This document shows, in pieces, positions 9,185-16,108 of a stretch of DNA of 64,000 nt. The translations under genes and the position numbers were made by a program. The notes below the pieces were generated by a model that was given only the letters and a program-made list of their open reading frames with translations, was not told the origin of the DNA and made no database searches. The DNA is from Nostoc sp. KVJ20 (GTDB lineage: Bacteria > Cyanobacteriota > Cyanobacteriia > Cyanobacteriales > Nostocaceae). Location of the stretch: contig NZ_KV757672.1 in assembly GCF_001712795.1 (NCBI RefSeq), positions 23,941 through 87,940 on the forward strand, in the 5' to 3' direction. Position 1 is the stretch's first letter; every line of letters starts with the position of its first letter.

Positions 9185-9204
9185 AAACAACAGCTTTGTT
9201 GTTT
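9185..9204. promoter_or_regulatory. SufR operator 1 (CAAC-N6-GTTG)
   Basis: The core CAAC (9188-9191), six bases, GTTG (9198-9201) is extended by three matching A/T pairs on each side, giving a symmetric 20-base site. CAAC-N6-GTTG is the reported SufR recognition element upstream of cyanobacterial suf operons. It lies 118 bases upstream of the sufB ATG. Confidence 0.85.
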
Positions 9205-9232
9205 AATGTATCTTCATTTTACGCTAAATTAA

Positions 9233-9246
9233 CAACAACAATGTTG
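9233..9246. promoter_or_regulatory. SufR operator 2 (CAAC-N6-GTTG)
   Basis: A second CAAC (9233-9236), N6, GTTG (9243-9246) lies 45 bases from the first, measured start to start, about four helical turns. Two operators between sufR and sufB match the arrangement described for Synechocystis, where SufR represses both sufBCDS and itself. Confidence 0.8.
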
Positions 9247-9460
9247 TCAAAGTCAAACAATTTTGGATTTTAGATTTGCAATTTTGGATTGAAAGAGGCC
9301 ACAAGGGTGCTTGGCTCAGGGATTTTAGATTGACGATCGCGTAGTGGGGCATATACCAAAAAACTTTTTTAATCCAAAAAAACCAAAATCCAAAATCGGC
9401 ACGGTCAAATTTTCAAAGAAATTTTTGGGACGTTCGCTGAACGTCTCGCACCAAATGAAG

Positions 9461-10144
9461 ATGGCGACTACCCACCAGTCCTCAACCAAGCAAGATATCC
9501 TTGAGTATCTGCACAAACACGAAAAAGCAACGGCTTTGGAGCTAGCTGAAGTTTTAGACGTTACCCCGCAAGCGATTCGTCGCCATCTCAAGGATTTGGA
9601 GACGGAGGAGCTAGTTTTGTATTCTACATCAGTGCAGACGGCGGGGATGGGGCGTCCGCAGCACCTTTATGAATTGAGTCGTCAAGGACGCGATCGCTTG
9701 CACCGAACAATGAGCGATCGCTTTGGTGATGCAAGCGGAAATTTTGCGGTTTCGCTGCTAGACACCTTAGCCGAAACGGTGGGACACGACCAATTTAAAT
9801 CGATTTTAGAGAAACAGTGGCAGCGCAAAGCTCAAGAATACCGCGATCGCTTGGGTAATGGTTCACTGCGAGAACGGGTAGCTAACTTAGTAGAGTTCAG
9901 AAAAGCCGAAGGCTTCATGGCAGAGTATCACCCTGTTGATGTGAATGACTCCTTTGAGTGCGATCGCTTTATATTAATGGAGCATAACTGTGCTATTTCT
10001 AATGTTGCCGAGTCTTTCCCCAGCATTTGTGGTCACGAATTAGAAATGTTTGCGGCTGTATTACCAGATTGTACTGTAGAACGCACCCACTGGATTATTG
10101 ATGGCGAACATCGTTGCGGCTATTTGGTACAAGTTCGTCATTAG
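9461..10144 (+). CDS. sufR: SufR, Fe-S-sensing repressor of the suf operon
   Basis: A 227-residue transcriptional repressor with an N-terminal winged helix (KQDILEYLHKHEKATALELAEV, then TPQAIRRHLKDLE) and a C-terminal cluster-binding region with the spacing C-X12-C-X13-C-X14-C, the signature of cyanobacterial SufR. The ATG at 9461 (MATTHQSS) is chosen because known SufR proteins begin there; the frame is open further upstream to 9344, but that part is Lys/Phe-rich and derived from intergenic repeat sequence. An in-frame ATG at 9455 is an alternative. Divergent from sufB; expected to autoregulate through the two operators at 9185-9204 and 9233-9246. Confidence 0.95.
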   Translation: MATTHQSSTKQDILEYLHKHEKATALELAEVLDVTPQAIRRHLKDLETEELVLYSTSVQTAGMGRPQHLYELSRQGRDRLHRTMSDRFGDASGNFAVSLLDTLAETVGHDQFKSILEKQWQRKAQEYRDRLGNGSLRERVANLVEFRKAEGFMAEYHPVDVNDSFECDRFILMEHNCAISNVAESFPSICGHELEMFAAVLPDCTVERTHWIIDGEHRCGYLVQVRH

Positions 10145-10211
10145 TCATTGGTCATTTGTCATTCGTCCTTTTTTTAATAACTAATGCCCAACTAAATTTG
10201 AGATAGCATTT

Positions 10212-10472
10212 ATGGATGTACCACCACAGCAACCATCAACACAATTTTTAACCCTGGAAGAGTCAGCGAAAGTTGACGCGGCTTTGTTGTCTTCGCCAGA
10301 AAAATTTTTAACAAGATTGACAATTTCATCACTTAAGCTTTTGAAGCATATCGCCCAAGAATATGGTGTTGCTATTGAAGATTTGACAACGCAGCAAGTA
10401 ATTGCTTGGTTTGAAAAAGATGGCAAAATTCGGCGTGAAGAGGGCATTGAAGGTTCATATCTGAAATGGTGA
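10212..10472 (+). CDS. Small conserved-looking hypothetical protein, 86 aa
   Basis: An 86-residue acidic, helical protein (LTLEESAKVDAALLSSPEKF then SLKLLKHIAQEYGVAIEDL) with no signal peptide, cysteine cluster or membrane segment. It follows sufR on the same strand after 67 bases and could be co-transcribed with it, though the gap contains repeat-like sequence. The composition and codon use look like a real gene. I do not recognise a named family, and a link to Fe-S metabolism is only suggested by position. Confidence 0.65.
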   Translation: MDVPPQQPSTQFLTLEESAKVDAALLSSPEKFLTRLTISSLKLLKHIAQEYGVAIEDLTTQQVIAWFEKDGKIRREEGIEGSYLKW

Positions 10473-10496
10473 ACTAAGGATACAAGTCAACCCTCA

Positions 10497-10551
10497 TGTA
10501 GAGACGCGATAAATCGCGTCTTCAAAGACCAATTACCTACACCAATAACCC
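10497..10551. repeat. 55-bp dispersed repeat, copy 1
   Basis: A 55-base segment containing the perfect hairpin GACGCGAT/ATCGCGTC is repeated with four or so substitutions at 47770-47824. Both copies begin TGTAGAGACGCGAT and end CTACACCAATAACCC. It lies downstream of the 86-residue ORF, so the hairpin could also act at the 3' end of that transcript. Confidence 0.8.
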
Positions 10552-10590
10552 AGATACCCAACTTTTAGCAAAAAGTCGAGGATCTGGGTT
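10547..10590. terminator. Nested inverted repeat, possible bidirectional terminator
   Basis: AACCCAGAT (10547-10555) pairs with ATCTGGGTT (10582-10590), and inside it ACTTTT pairs with AAAAGT. It sits between two convergent genes (ending at 10472 and 10616). Part of it (AGTCGAGGATCTG) recurs in the palindrome at 29017-29049, so it may primarily be a dispersed repeat. Confidence 0.5.
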
Positions 10591-10615
10591 ATTAACATTT
10601 GATTTTTCAGATAAT

Positions 10616-11251
10616 TTAAGCAGTGTAATTGTTAGTCCGGGGACTGCGAGCACCAGCTACGGCTCCCATCATTGCAGCTACTAAACCCAATAAGGAACCA
10701 AACACAAACCACCACAATCCCGATCGCACATTTGCTGCAATCTCACGAGCTTGTTGAGCAGTTACGTTTGTTTGTGGAATGTTGGGGGCAGCACCTTGCT
10801 GTTGTACCTGGTTTATCACTTCCCCGGCGTTGGAAGCCGCAACACCAAAAGCACCCGATACTCCACTTGCAAACAGCCATGAGCTAACTGCCAAAGTTGT
10901 TGCCCAAAGAATTGCGCCGTTAAGAAGGGCTGTATTGCGGTTCATTGGCCCACAAGCACGGGCTGTAACCCAACCACCAACAAATAGGGAAATTAATAAA
11001 GCAATAGTTGACCAAAGCCCCGCACTACCTGCAACGTTAGGGGCAATTGATCTGGGCGCACCTGAACCTTCCACTGTACCAGCTGCGATCGCACCAATTA
11101 TAGAACTCAAAATTAGTTGTGTAGCTAAAGAAACCAACAAACCAGCAATAATTGGCCCCCAGCGAACACGGTCATGATATTCGGCTACTCGACCTGCTAC
11201 CACAGTGTCAGTAGGAATAACGTCATTGCCTGTTCGATTTACGTATGACAT
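10616..11251 (-). CDS. Integral membrane protein, 211 aa
   Basis: A 211-residue protein with about four hydrophobic segments: roughly residues 32-57 (IIAGLLVSLATQLILSSIIG), 79-95, 107-130 and 180-200. The central periplasmic or cytoplasmic loop between the third and fourth segments is Gln/Ala-rich. The glycine- and alanine-rich helices and the polar N-terminus ending in EYHDRVRWGPI are reminiscent of small cyanobacterial stress-associated membrane proteins, but no family can be named with confidence. The ATG at 11251 is followed by a typical soluble 30-residue N-terminus. Monocistronic, followed downstream by the nested inverted repeat. Confidence 0.8.
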   Translation of the reverse strand: MSYVNRTGNDVIPTDTVVAGRVAEYHDRVRWGPIIAGLLVSLATQLILSSIIGAIAAGTVEGSGAPRSIAPNVAGSAGLWSTIALLISLFVGGWVTARACGPMNRNTALLNGAILWATTLAVSSWLFASGVSGAFGVAASNAGEVINQVQQQGAAPNIPQTNVTAQQAREIAANVRSGLWWFVFGSLLGLVAAMMGAVAGARSPRTNNYTA

Positions 11252-11609
11252 AGCTTATGTTCTCCAGTGCTTTTTCAGCCAAGTTCCTGCTCAGGTATAT
11301 TCATCTTTATGCTTAAGATTAAATAACTAAATCACCTGCTTTTATCTCTATCAATAGAAAGAGTTAATAACTCTGTCTTTAGTAATAAAAAACAGATTTT
11401 TATTTAATAAGTTTTAATATAATTTAGTATTTATTAATGTCTAAAATAATTATTTAGAAATTATCAATATGAAAAATTTTAAATTAGGATTAAATTATTA
11501 ACTTTTACAAGAACCTAGCTTTAATTCTGTATGCAATTAGACTTAATACAAAACTGAATTGCCAATTAGCAAGTCCGGGAGCGTCATTACGAATTACGAA
11601 TTTTACAAA
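11252..11609. other. AT-rich intergenic region without a gene
   Basis: About 360 bases, strongly AT-rich, without a convincing ORF. It holds the upstream region of the membrane protein gene (11251) and, near 11587-11620, copies of the TTCGTAATTACGAAT-type repeat that also occurs around 27810-27840 and 56565-56635. Confidence 0.6.
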
Positions 11610-11948
11610 TTACGAATTATTTGAACGCATCCTCACGGCTGTGCCTGTGGCAGTAATCAGCAAAAGAACTCCTGACTGGTCAAGATTGATTGTGCCAGTA
11701 TCAATTTCAATCCCGATCACAGCATTAGCTCCTAAACGTTGTGCTCGTTGTTCTAATTCTTCTAATGCCTTGCGTTGACCCTGTTCAAATAGACGCTCAT
11801 AGCTAGCAGTACGTCCACCGATAATATCTCGAATCCCAGCCAAAAAGTCCCGCAAGAAATTGCTGCCGTAGACTACTTCTGCTGTCACAATGCCTAAATA
11901 CGACTCAATCATGGCTCCTTGAATTACATCAGTGGTAGTTATAATCAT
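11610..11948 (-). CDS. YbjQ family (UPF0145) protein
   Basis: A 112-residue YbjQ/UPF0145 family protein (also called heavy-metal-binding domain family). The family pattern is clear: MIITTTDVIQG at the start, YGSNFLRDFLAGIRDIIGGR, LEELEQRAQRLGANAVIGI and the final strand VLLLITATGTAVR. Members form pentameric rings; the biochemical role is not settled. An AGGAGGC-like ribosome-binding sequence lies just upstream of the ATG (revcomp of 11955-11961). Monocistronic. Confidence 0.92.
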   Translation of the reverse strand: MIITTTDVIQGAMIESYLGIVTAEVVYGSNFLRDFLAGIRDIIGGRTASYERLFEQGQRKALEELEQRAQRLGANAVIGIEIDTGTINLDQSGVLLLITATGTAVRMRSNNS

Positions 11949-12404
11949 AAATTAGCCTCCTAGATAGAATAGTTGATATTTATTATCAAAGTGTTTATCC
12001 AAATACTTTAGCGATTGTAACTTCGATTACAGAAGATAAGTGTGAGAGAATGTTTTTCACACAATTTTAGATCGCGTTTGCATCTGTAATATTTTCCTCA
12101 ACAGAAACTAGAACATAAAGGAACATTTGACTGATTAAGTTTATCTTACCGTGTAATGACAAAAAAAGGATGTTAACGCCTGGATCATTACTTCTCAAAG
12201 GGTAGTATCAAAGACTAAAAAGATGAGCCAAGTTTGATACAGAGTCAGCAAATTCTTAAACTCCATAAAAAACAGGAATGAATTTCAAAGCCTGTAAGCT
12301 TGGTAAGTCAATATCTTGGATTAAGTCAGATGGCTGTTGGGATTTCTAGGGAACACGTATAACTACTGACGAAAAACAGTGTTATTTCGCGGTTGTACTG
12401 ATTT

Positions 12405-12549
12405 CTATAGGACTCATATTTGATTTGGTGAAAAAACTCAGTACAACTCAGAAGCCTTCTTGCCTATTGCCTATTGCCTATTGCCTGTTGCCTGTTGCCT
12501 ATTGCCTGTCTACGCAAATTCGTTCAGAAATCAAAGCGGATTCCTATAT
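12405..12549. mobile_element. MITE-like 145-bp segment with imperfect terminal inverted repeats
   Basis: The 22 bases at 12405-12426 and the reverse complement of 12528-12549 match at 17 positions, including a shared TATAGGA start and an identical TTTGATTT end. The interior has no ORF and carries a seven-unit heptamer array (12460-12508). The size and structure fit a non-autonomous miniature element; no transposase of matching type is in the window. Confidence 0.45.
12460..12508. repeat. Heptamer tandem repeat (TTGCCTA/TTGCCTG), seven units
   Basis: Seven consecutive 7-base units with one variable position. It sits between the putative terminal inverted repeats of the MITE-like segment. Confidence 0.9.
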
Positions 12550-12749
12550 GTAGATTAACTTCATCTGAAACTTGATATCTTACACTTTATCCTTCAGTAA
12601 AAACTCTGTTATGTAGTGCCGATTGTAAAGGAAAGAGTGGATGGAATATCGACATCTTAATTAATACGAAGAAATACAGTTTTCAAAAGTCCATATTTTT
12701 GTTTTAATGTACAAGAAAAAAAGTCCTCTAAAATTTCAGGAAATTTACT

Positions 12750-13430
12750 GTGTACAAGCCAACATCATTCGTGTTTAGTGTGGTGTTACTAGGATGTTTT
12801 ACCTTCACCATACCTTCAGTAGCTCAGGCTCAGGTATTAGTGGCGCAAGCCAAAAACCCAGAGTTAAAGCAACTACTAGAAGAAGGACGGAGGTTAGTAG
12901 ATGCTGGTGATTATGGTGGTGCGATCGCAGTTTATCAGCAAGCAGCTAGGCTAGATCCCAAAAATGCGAAAATCCATTCAGGTATTGGCTACTTATACGC
13001 TCAACAGGGAAATTACCAGGCAGCATTAACAGCTTATCGTCGTGCGATCGGTATCAACCCTAACAATAGTGATTTTTACTACGCTGTAGGTTACATCAAA
13101 GCCAATTTGGGCGACACACGTGGGGCAAAGGAAGGCTACCGTCGTGCTATACAACTGAACCGTAACAACGTTAACGCCTATTTAGGATTGGCTGTAACGC
13201 AATCGCGTATGGGAGACTATACTGCTGCTACCTGGGCTTATGAGCAAGCAATCAACTTGGATAAAAACAACGCCCAGACTTATGAGTTGATGGGTGCGAT
13301 GTATAAACAGCGACGACAAGCCAAACAAGCGAACAGCTTGCTTCAGAAAGCGCGTGACTTGTACAAGCGACGCAATGACTCAGATGGCGTAGAAAGGGTA
13401 GAAGCCATGCTGCGACAGTTAGGAGGATGA
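12750..13430 (+). CDS. Secreted or membrane-anchored TPR protein
   Basis: A 226-residue protein read from a GTG at 12750. Residues 1-28 form a signal peptide (hydrophobic FVFSVVLLGCFTFTIPS, then AQAQVLVAQA), so the protein probably reaches the periplasm or thylakoid lumen. Residues about 40-205 hold five tetratricopeptide repeats (for example GDYGGAIAVYQQAARLDPKN and GNYQAALTAYRRAIGINPNN), a protein-binding superhelix. The upstream ATG at 12707 is out of frame. It ends two bases before the convergent ABC ATPase gene. Specific partner unknown. Confidence 0.9.
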   Translation: MYKPTSFVFSVVLLGCFTFTIPSVAQAQVLVAQAKNPELKQLLEEGRRLVDAGDYGGAIAVYQQAARLDPKNAKIHSGIGYLYAQQGNYQAALTAYRRAIGINPNNSDFYYAVGYIKANLGDTRGAKEGYRRAIQLNRNNVNAYLGLAVTQSRMGDYTAATWAYEQAINLDKNNAQTYELMGAMYKQRRQAKQANSLLQKARDLYKRRNDSDGVERVEAMLRQLGG

Positions 13431-13432
13431 GG

Positions 13433-14335
13433 TTAATCTAACTGGCGTCCCGTTAATTCCACAAAAATATCTTCCAGGTTAGAGGGACGCACCATCATTC
13501 CGGTTTTATCGGGCTGTTCATCCAAGTAGATATTTGCTGCTTCCAAGGATGGGAAAAACAGATATTCCCAACTACGAGCGCCATCACTTCCCACATCAGA
13601 CACACCTAATTGTTTCATCACCAAACCTTCACCGTGAGCAGAACGCAGTTGTTGTAAAGTTCCCAAAGAAATCAGCTTACCGCTATCCATAATACCGATG
13701 CGTCCTGGCTTGGTAGAGCCGAAAGCATCGCACAAATATTCGACCTCATCCATATAATGGGTCGTCAGTAGCATCGTCATCCCTTGTTTATTCAAATCCC
13801 GAATAATTTCCCAGAGGCGTCGCCTGGTTTGGGGGTCTAGTCCTACCGTTGGTTCATCCAAAAACAAAATTTGCGGTTGATGTAATAAAGCTCTCGCAAT
13901 CTGCAACCGTCGTTTCATACCCCCAGACAAAGTTTTTACCAAATCATCGCGTTTTTCTGTGAGATCAACATACTCTAGCCATTGATTAATCAATTTTTGT
14001 CGCTGCGGGTTACTAATGTGATGTAGTCTCCCGTGCAATTCCATATTTTCCCAGACGGTTAAATCATTATCCACACTGACTTGTTGCAAGACTACGCCAA
14101 TACTCTGTTTTGCCAACATTCCTTGGCTCATCACATCATATCCACCTACTTCTATCCGTCCTTGGGATGGTTTCGTGAGTGTAGTCAACATCCGAATTGT
14201 GGTTGATTTACCCGCACCATTCGGGCCAAGTAGAGCAAATATCTCTCCCGCTTCAATTTTGAATGACAGGTCATTGACTACAGGTACATTGTTGTAAAAC
14301 TTGTAGACGTTTTCTAAAAAGACAGCAGCAGTCAC
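13433..14335 (-). CDS. ABC transporter ATP-binding protein (DrrA/ABC-2 type)
   Basis: An ABC ATPase of the DrrA/CcmA type used by ABC-2 exporters. Seen: Walker A GPNGAGKST, Q-loop VVLQQ, signature LSGGMKRRLQIARAL, Walker B ILFLDEPTVGLD, and the H-loop LLTTHYMDE; the C-terminal part ends in SNLEDIFVELTGR, typical of drug or polysaccharide export ATPases. The frame is open to a TTG at 14356, but that stretch is AT repeat sequence; GTG at 14335 (VTAAVFLENVYKFY) gives the expected N-terminus. No ABC-2 permease gene is adjacent, so the membrane partner is encoded elsewhere. Confidence 0.9.
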   Translation of the reverse strand: MTAAVFLENVYKFYNNVPVVNDLSFKIEAGEIFALLGPNGAGKSTTIRMLTTLTKPSQGRIEVGGYDVMSQGMLAKQSIGVVLQQVSVDNDLTVWENMELHGRLHHISNPQRQKLINQWLEYVDLTEKRDDLVKTLSGGMKRRLQIARALLHQPQILFLDEPTVGLDPQTRRRLWEIIRDLNKQGMTMLLTTHYMDEVEYLCDAFGSTKPGRIGIMDSGKLISLGTLQQLRSAHGEGLVMKQLGVSDVGSDGARSWEYLFFPSLEAANIYLDEQPDKTGMMVRPSNLEDIFVELTGRQLD

Positions 14336-14445
14336 GTCGCTTCGCTCCGAATTCAAAATTCAAAATTAACCATCCCTATAAATAAATGTAGGGACTTGTA
14401 TCCGTTTAAGTAAAAGTTGCAAACGGCATGACTTTATAATCGTCA

Positions 14446-14529
14446 AATGCCCAATGCCCAATGCCCAATGCCCAATGCCCAATTCCCAATGCCCAATGCC
14501 CAATGCCCAATGCCCAATGCCCAATTCCC
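14446..14529. repeat. Heptamer tandem repeat (AATGCCC), twelve units
   Basis: Twelve perfect 7-base units, ten AATGCCC and two AATTCCC (units six and twelve). This is the longest array in the window. Its complement (GGGCATT) is the same family that occurs at 27156-27190 and, inside the coding sequence of mfd, at 16442-16476 and 17114-17148. Confidence 0.95.
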
Positions 14530-14539
14530 AAGCGAATCG

Positions 14540-15868
14540 CTAGTCAGATTTTCTCGTATCCGCTGATTTACTTGCCTTTGGTACGACTAGCACTTTATCA
14601 ACGCGGTTACCATCCATATCCATCACTTCAATTCGCATCCCCTGCCATTCAAAATGATCTGCTGCGGCCGGAATACGTCCTAAATGGGTGATGACAAAAC
14701 CGCCTAGTGTTTGATAACTGCCGCGTTCATCAGATTCCCACTCTTCCATACCGAAAAGTTCCAAAAACTCCTCAACAGGTAACATCCCATCCAAAAGCCA
14801 GGAACCATCTTCGCGTTGTACAGCTTGTGGTTGATCCTGCCCATCTGTTGAAGGAACATCACCCACGATTTCGCTCATGATGTCGTTGAGAGTGACTAAT
14901 CCTTGAATGACGCCGTATTCATCGACTACCAGCGCCATGTGAGTAATGGTTTGCTTGAACAATTCCAAAACTTTTAAGCCACGGGTGCTTTCTGGCACAA
15001 ATACGGGCTGGCGCAATCCGATAGTCAAGTCCAGTGGTTCTCCTCGGAAACTCCTGGCTAATAAATCGGTGACTGGGATAACACCCAGCACATTGTCAAG
15101 TCCCCCCTGACAAACTGGATAACGAGAATAGGCACTATCAACCATTTTTTGGCGATTTTCTTCGGGAGAGTCGTCTAAATCGAGCCAGACAATATCGGGA
15201 CGGGGTGTCATTAAGTAGTTGACAGGGCGATCGCCTAAACGAAAGACTCGCTCCACCATATCCTGTTCAGCTTCCTCAAAAGTTCCTGCCTCAGTGCCTT
15301 GCTCAATTAAGATTTTAATTTCTTCTTCGGTGACTTGCGGCTCAGTAGAAGCTGTAATTCCCAGCACTCGCAGGATCAAATCTGTAGAAGCGCTTAAGAG
15401 ATAAACCATTGGGGAAGCGATCGCCGATAAGGCACGCATTGGAATCGCTACAATCGATGCAATCCTTTCTGGGTTATTTAACGCCAGACGCTTCGGAACC
15501 AATTCACCAACAATCAGTGACAAATAGGTAATAATCAAAACCACTATTCCGAAAGATAGCGGTTCACTATAAGGTGCTAACAAGGGGACAAGTTTTACAT
15601 AGACTGCCAATCGACTGGCAATTGTTGCTCCTCCAAAAGCACCAGTCAGGATACCGATCAGGGAAATACCCACTTGAACAGTTGACAGGAAATGATTTGG
15701 AGACTCCGCTAGTTTCAATGCTGCCTTTGCCTTGACATCTCCTTGATTAGCAAGCTGCTGTAGCCTAACTTTCCGTGCCGAGACGATCGCCATCTCAGAC
15801 ATAGAAAACACGCCATTGGCAATAATTAGCACCAAAATGATTAAAATTTCAAAAGTGATGGAGGACAT
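14540..15868 (-). CDS. CNNM/CorC (HlyC-type) family transporter with CBS pair
   Basis: A 442-residue protein of the CNNM/TlyC-HlyC family, linked to Mg2+ or other divalent-cation extrusion. Domains in order: an N-terminal DUF21 membrane domain (residues about 5-185, with ILVLIIANGVFSMSEMA and GVLTGAFGGATIAS-like segments), a CBS pair (about 205-330, MTPRPDIVWLD and MALVVDEYGVIQGLVTL), and a C-terminal CorC/HlyC domain (about 350-430, LDGMLPVEEFLELF, LGGFVITHLGRIP). Length typical. Divergent from mfd; its stop is 10 bases from the heptamer array. Confidence 0.93.
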   Translation of the reverse strand: MSSITFEILIILVLIIANGVFSMSEMAIVSARKVRLQQLANQGDVKAKAALKLAESPNHFLSTVQVGISLIGILTGAFGGATIASRLAVYVKLVPLLAPYSEPLSFGIVVLIITYLSLIVGELVPKRLALNNPERIASIVAIPMRALSAIASPMVYLLSASTDLILRVLGITASTEPQVTEEEIKILIEQGTEAGTFEEAEQDMVERVFRLGDRPVNYLMTPRPDIVWLDLDDSPEENRQKMVDSAYSRYPVCQGGLDNVLGVIPVTDLLARSFRGEPLDLTIGLRQPVFVPESTRGLKVLELFKQTITHMALVVDEYGVIQGLVTLNDIMSEIVGDVPSTDGQDQPQAVQREDGSWLLDGMLPVEEFLELFGMEEWESDERGSYQTLGGFVITHLGRIPAAADHFEWQGMRIEVMDMDGNRVDKVLVVPKASKSADTRKSD

Positions 15869-16108
15869 GTTTAAAATTGCCGCTTATCAGAGCGAACGTA
15901 GCTCAATCCCTAGTATCTAGTATTAAAGGTGTTTTGATAAATGCTTTGACTGTACACAAAGTAATAGTTATAGTTCTTAAGTTTATTAGTCGCTGTAGAT
16001 TATTCTTCCACCGAAGGAATAAGAAGGCTGTTAACACTTTTAAAATAGTTGACATAAACTGCCTCAAGACTTGCTGATCCACAAAGACTCCCATCGCTAG
16101 TAGTACTT

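Larger units (their letters stand above)
11949..12749. other. Long intergenic region with a MITE-like segment
   Basis: About 800 bases with no credible protein gene on either strand. It contains the upstream regions of two divergent genes, a MITE-like segment with imperfect terminal inverted repeats (12405-12549), a heptamer array inside it, and a pair of complementary decamers GTTGTACTGA (12392-12401) and TCAGTACAAC (12438-12447). A non-coding RNA could be hidden here but none is recognisable. Confidence 0.6.

Noticed and set aside
9344..9460. Extended N-terminus of SufR
   Set aside because: The upstream codons come from AT-rich intergenic repeat sequence and known SufR proteins start at the MATT methionine.
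13433..14335. Complete ABC-2 export system
   Set aside because: Only the ATPase is here; neighbouring genes are a TPR protein and a CNNM/CorC transporter, not a permease partner.
14446..14529. Possible CRISPR-like array
   Set aside because: Contiguous 7-base units without spacers; a tandem heptamer repeat, not CRISPR. No cas genes are present.
14461..14691. 76-residue ORF starting in the AATGCCC array
   Set aside because: The first third is translated heptamer repeat and the rest is antisense to the CNNM/CorC gene.
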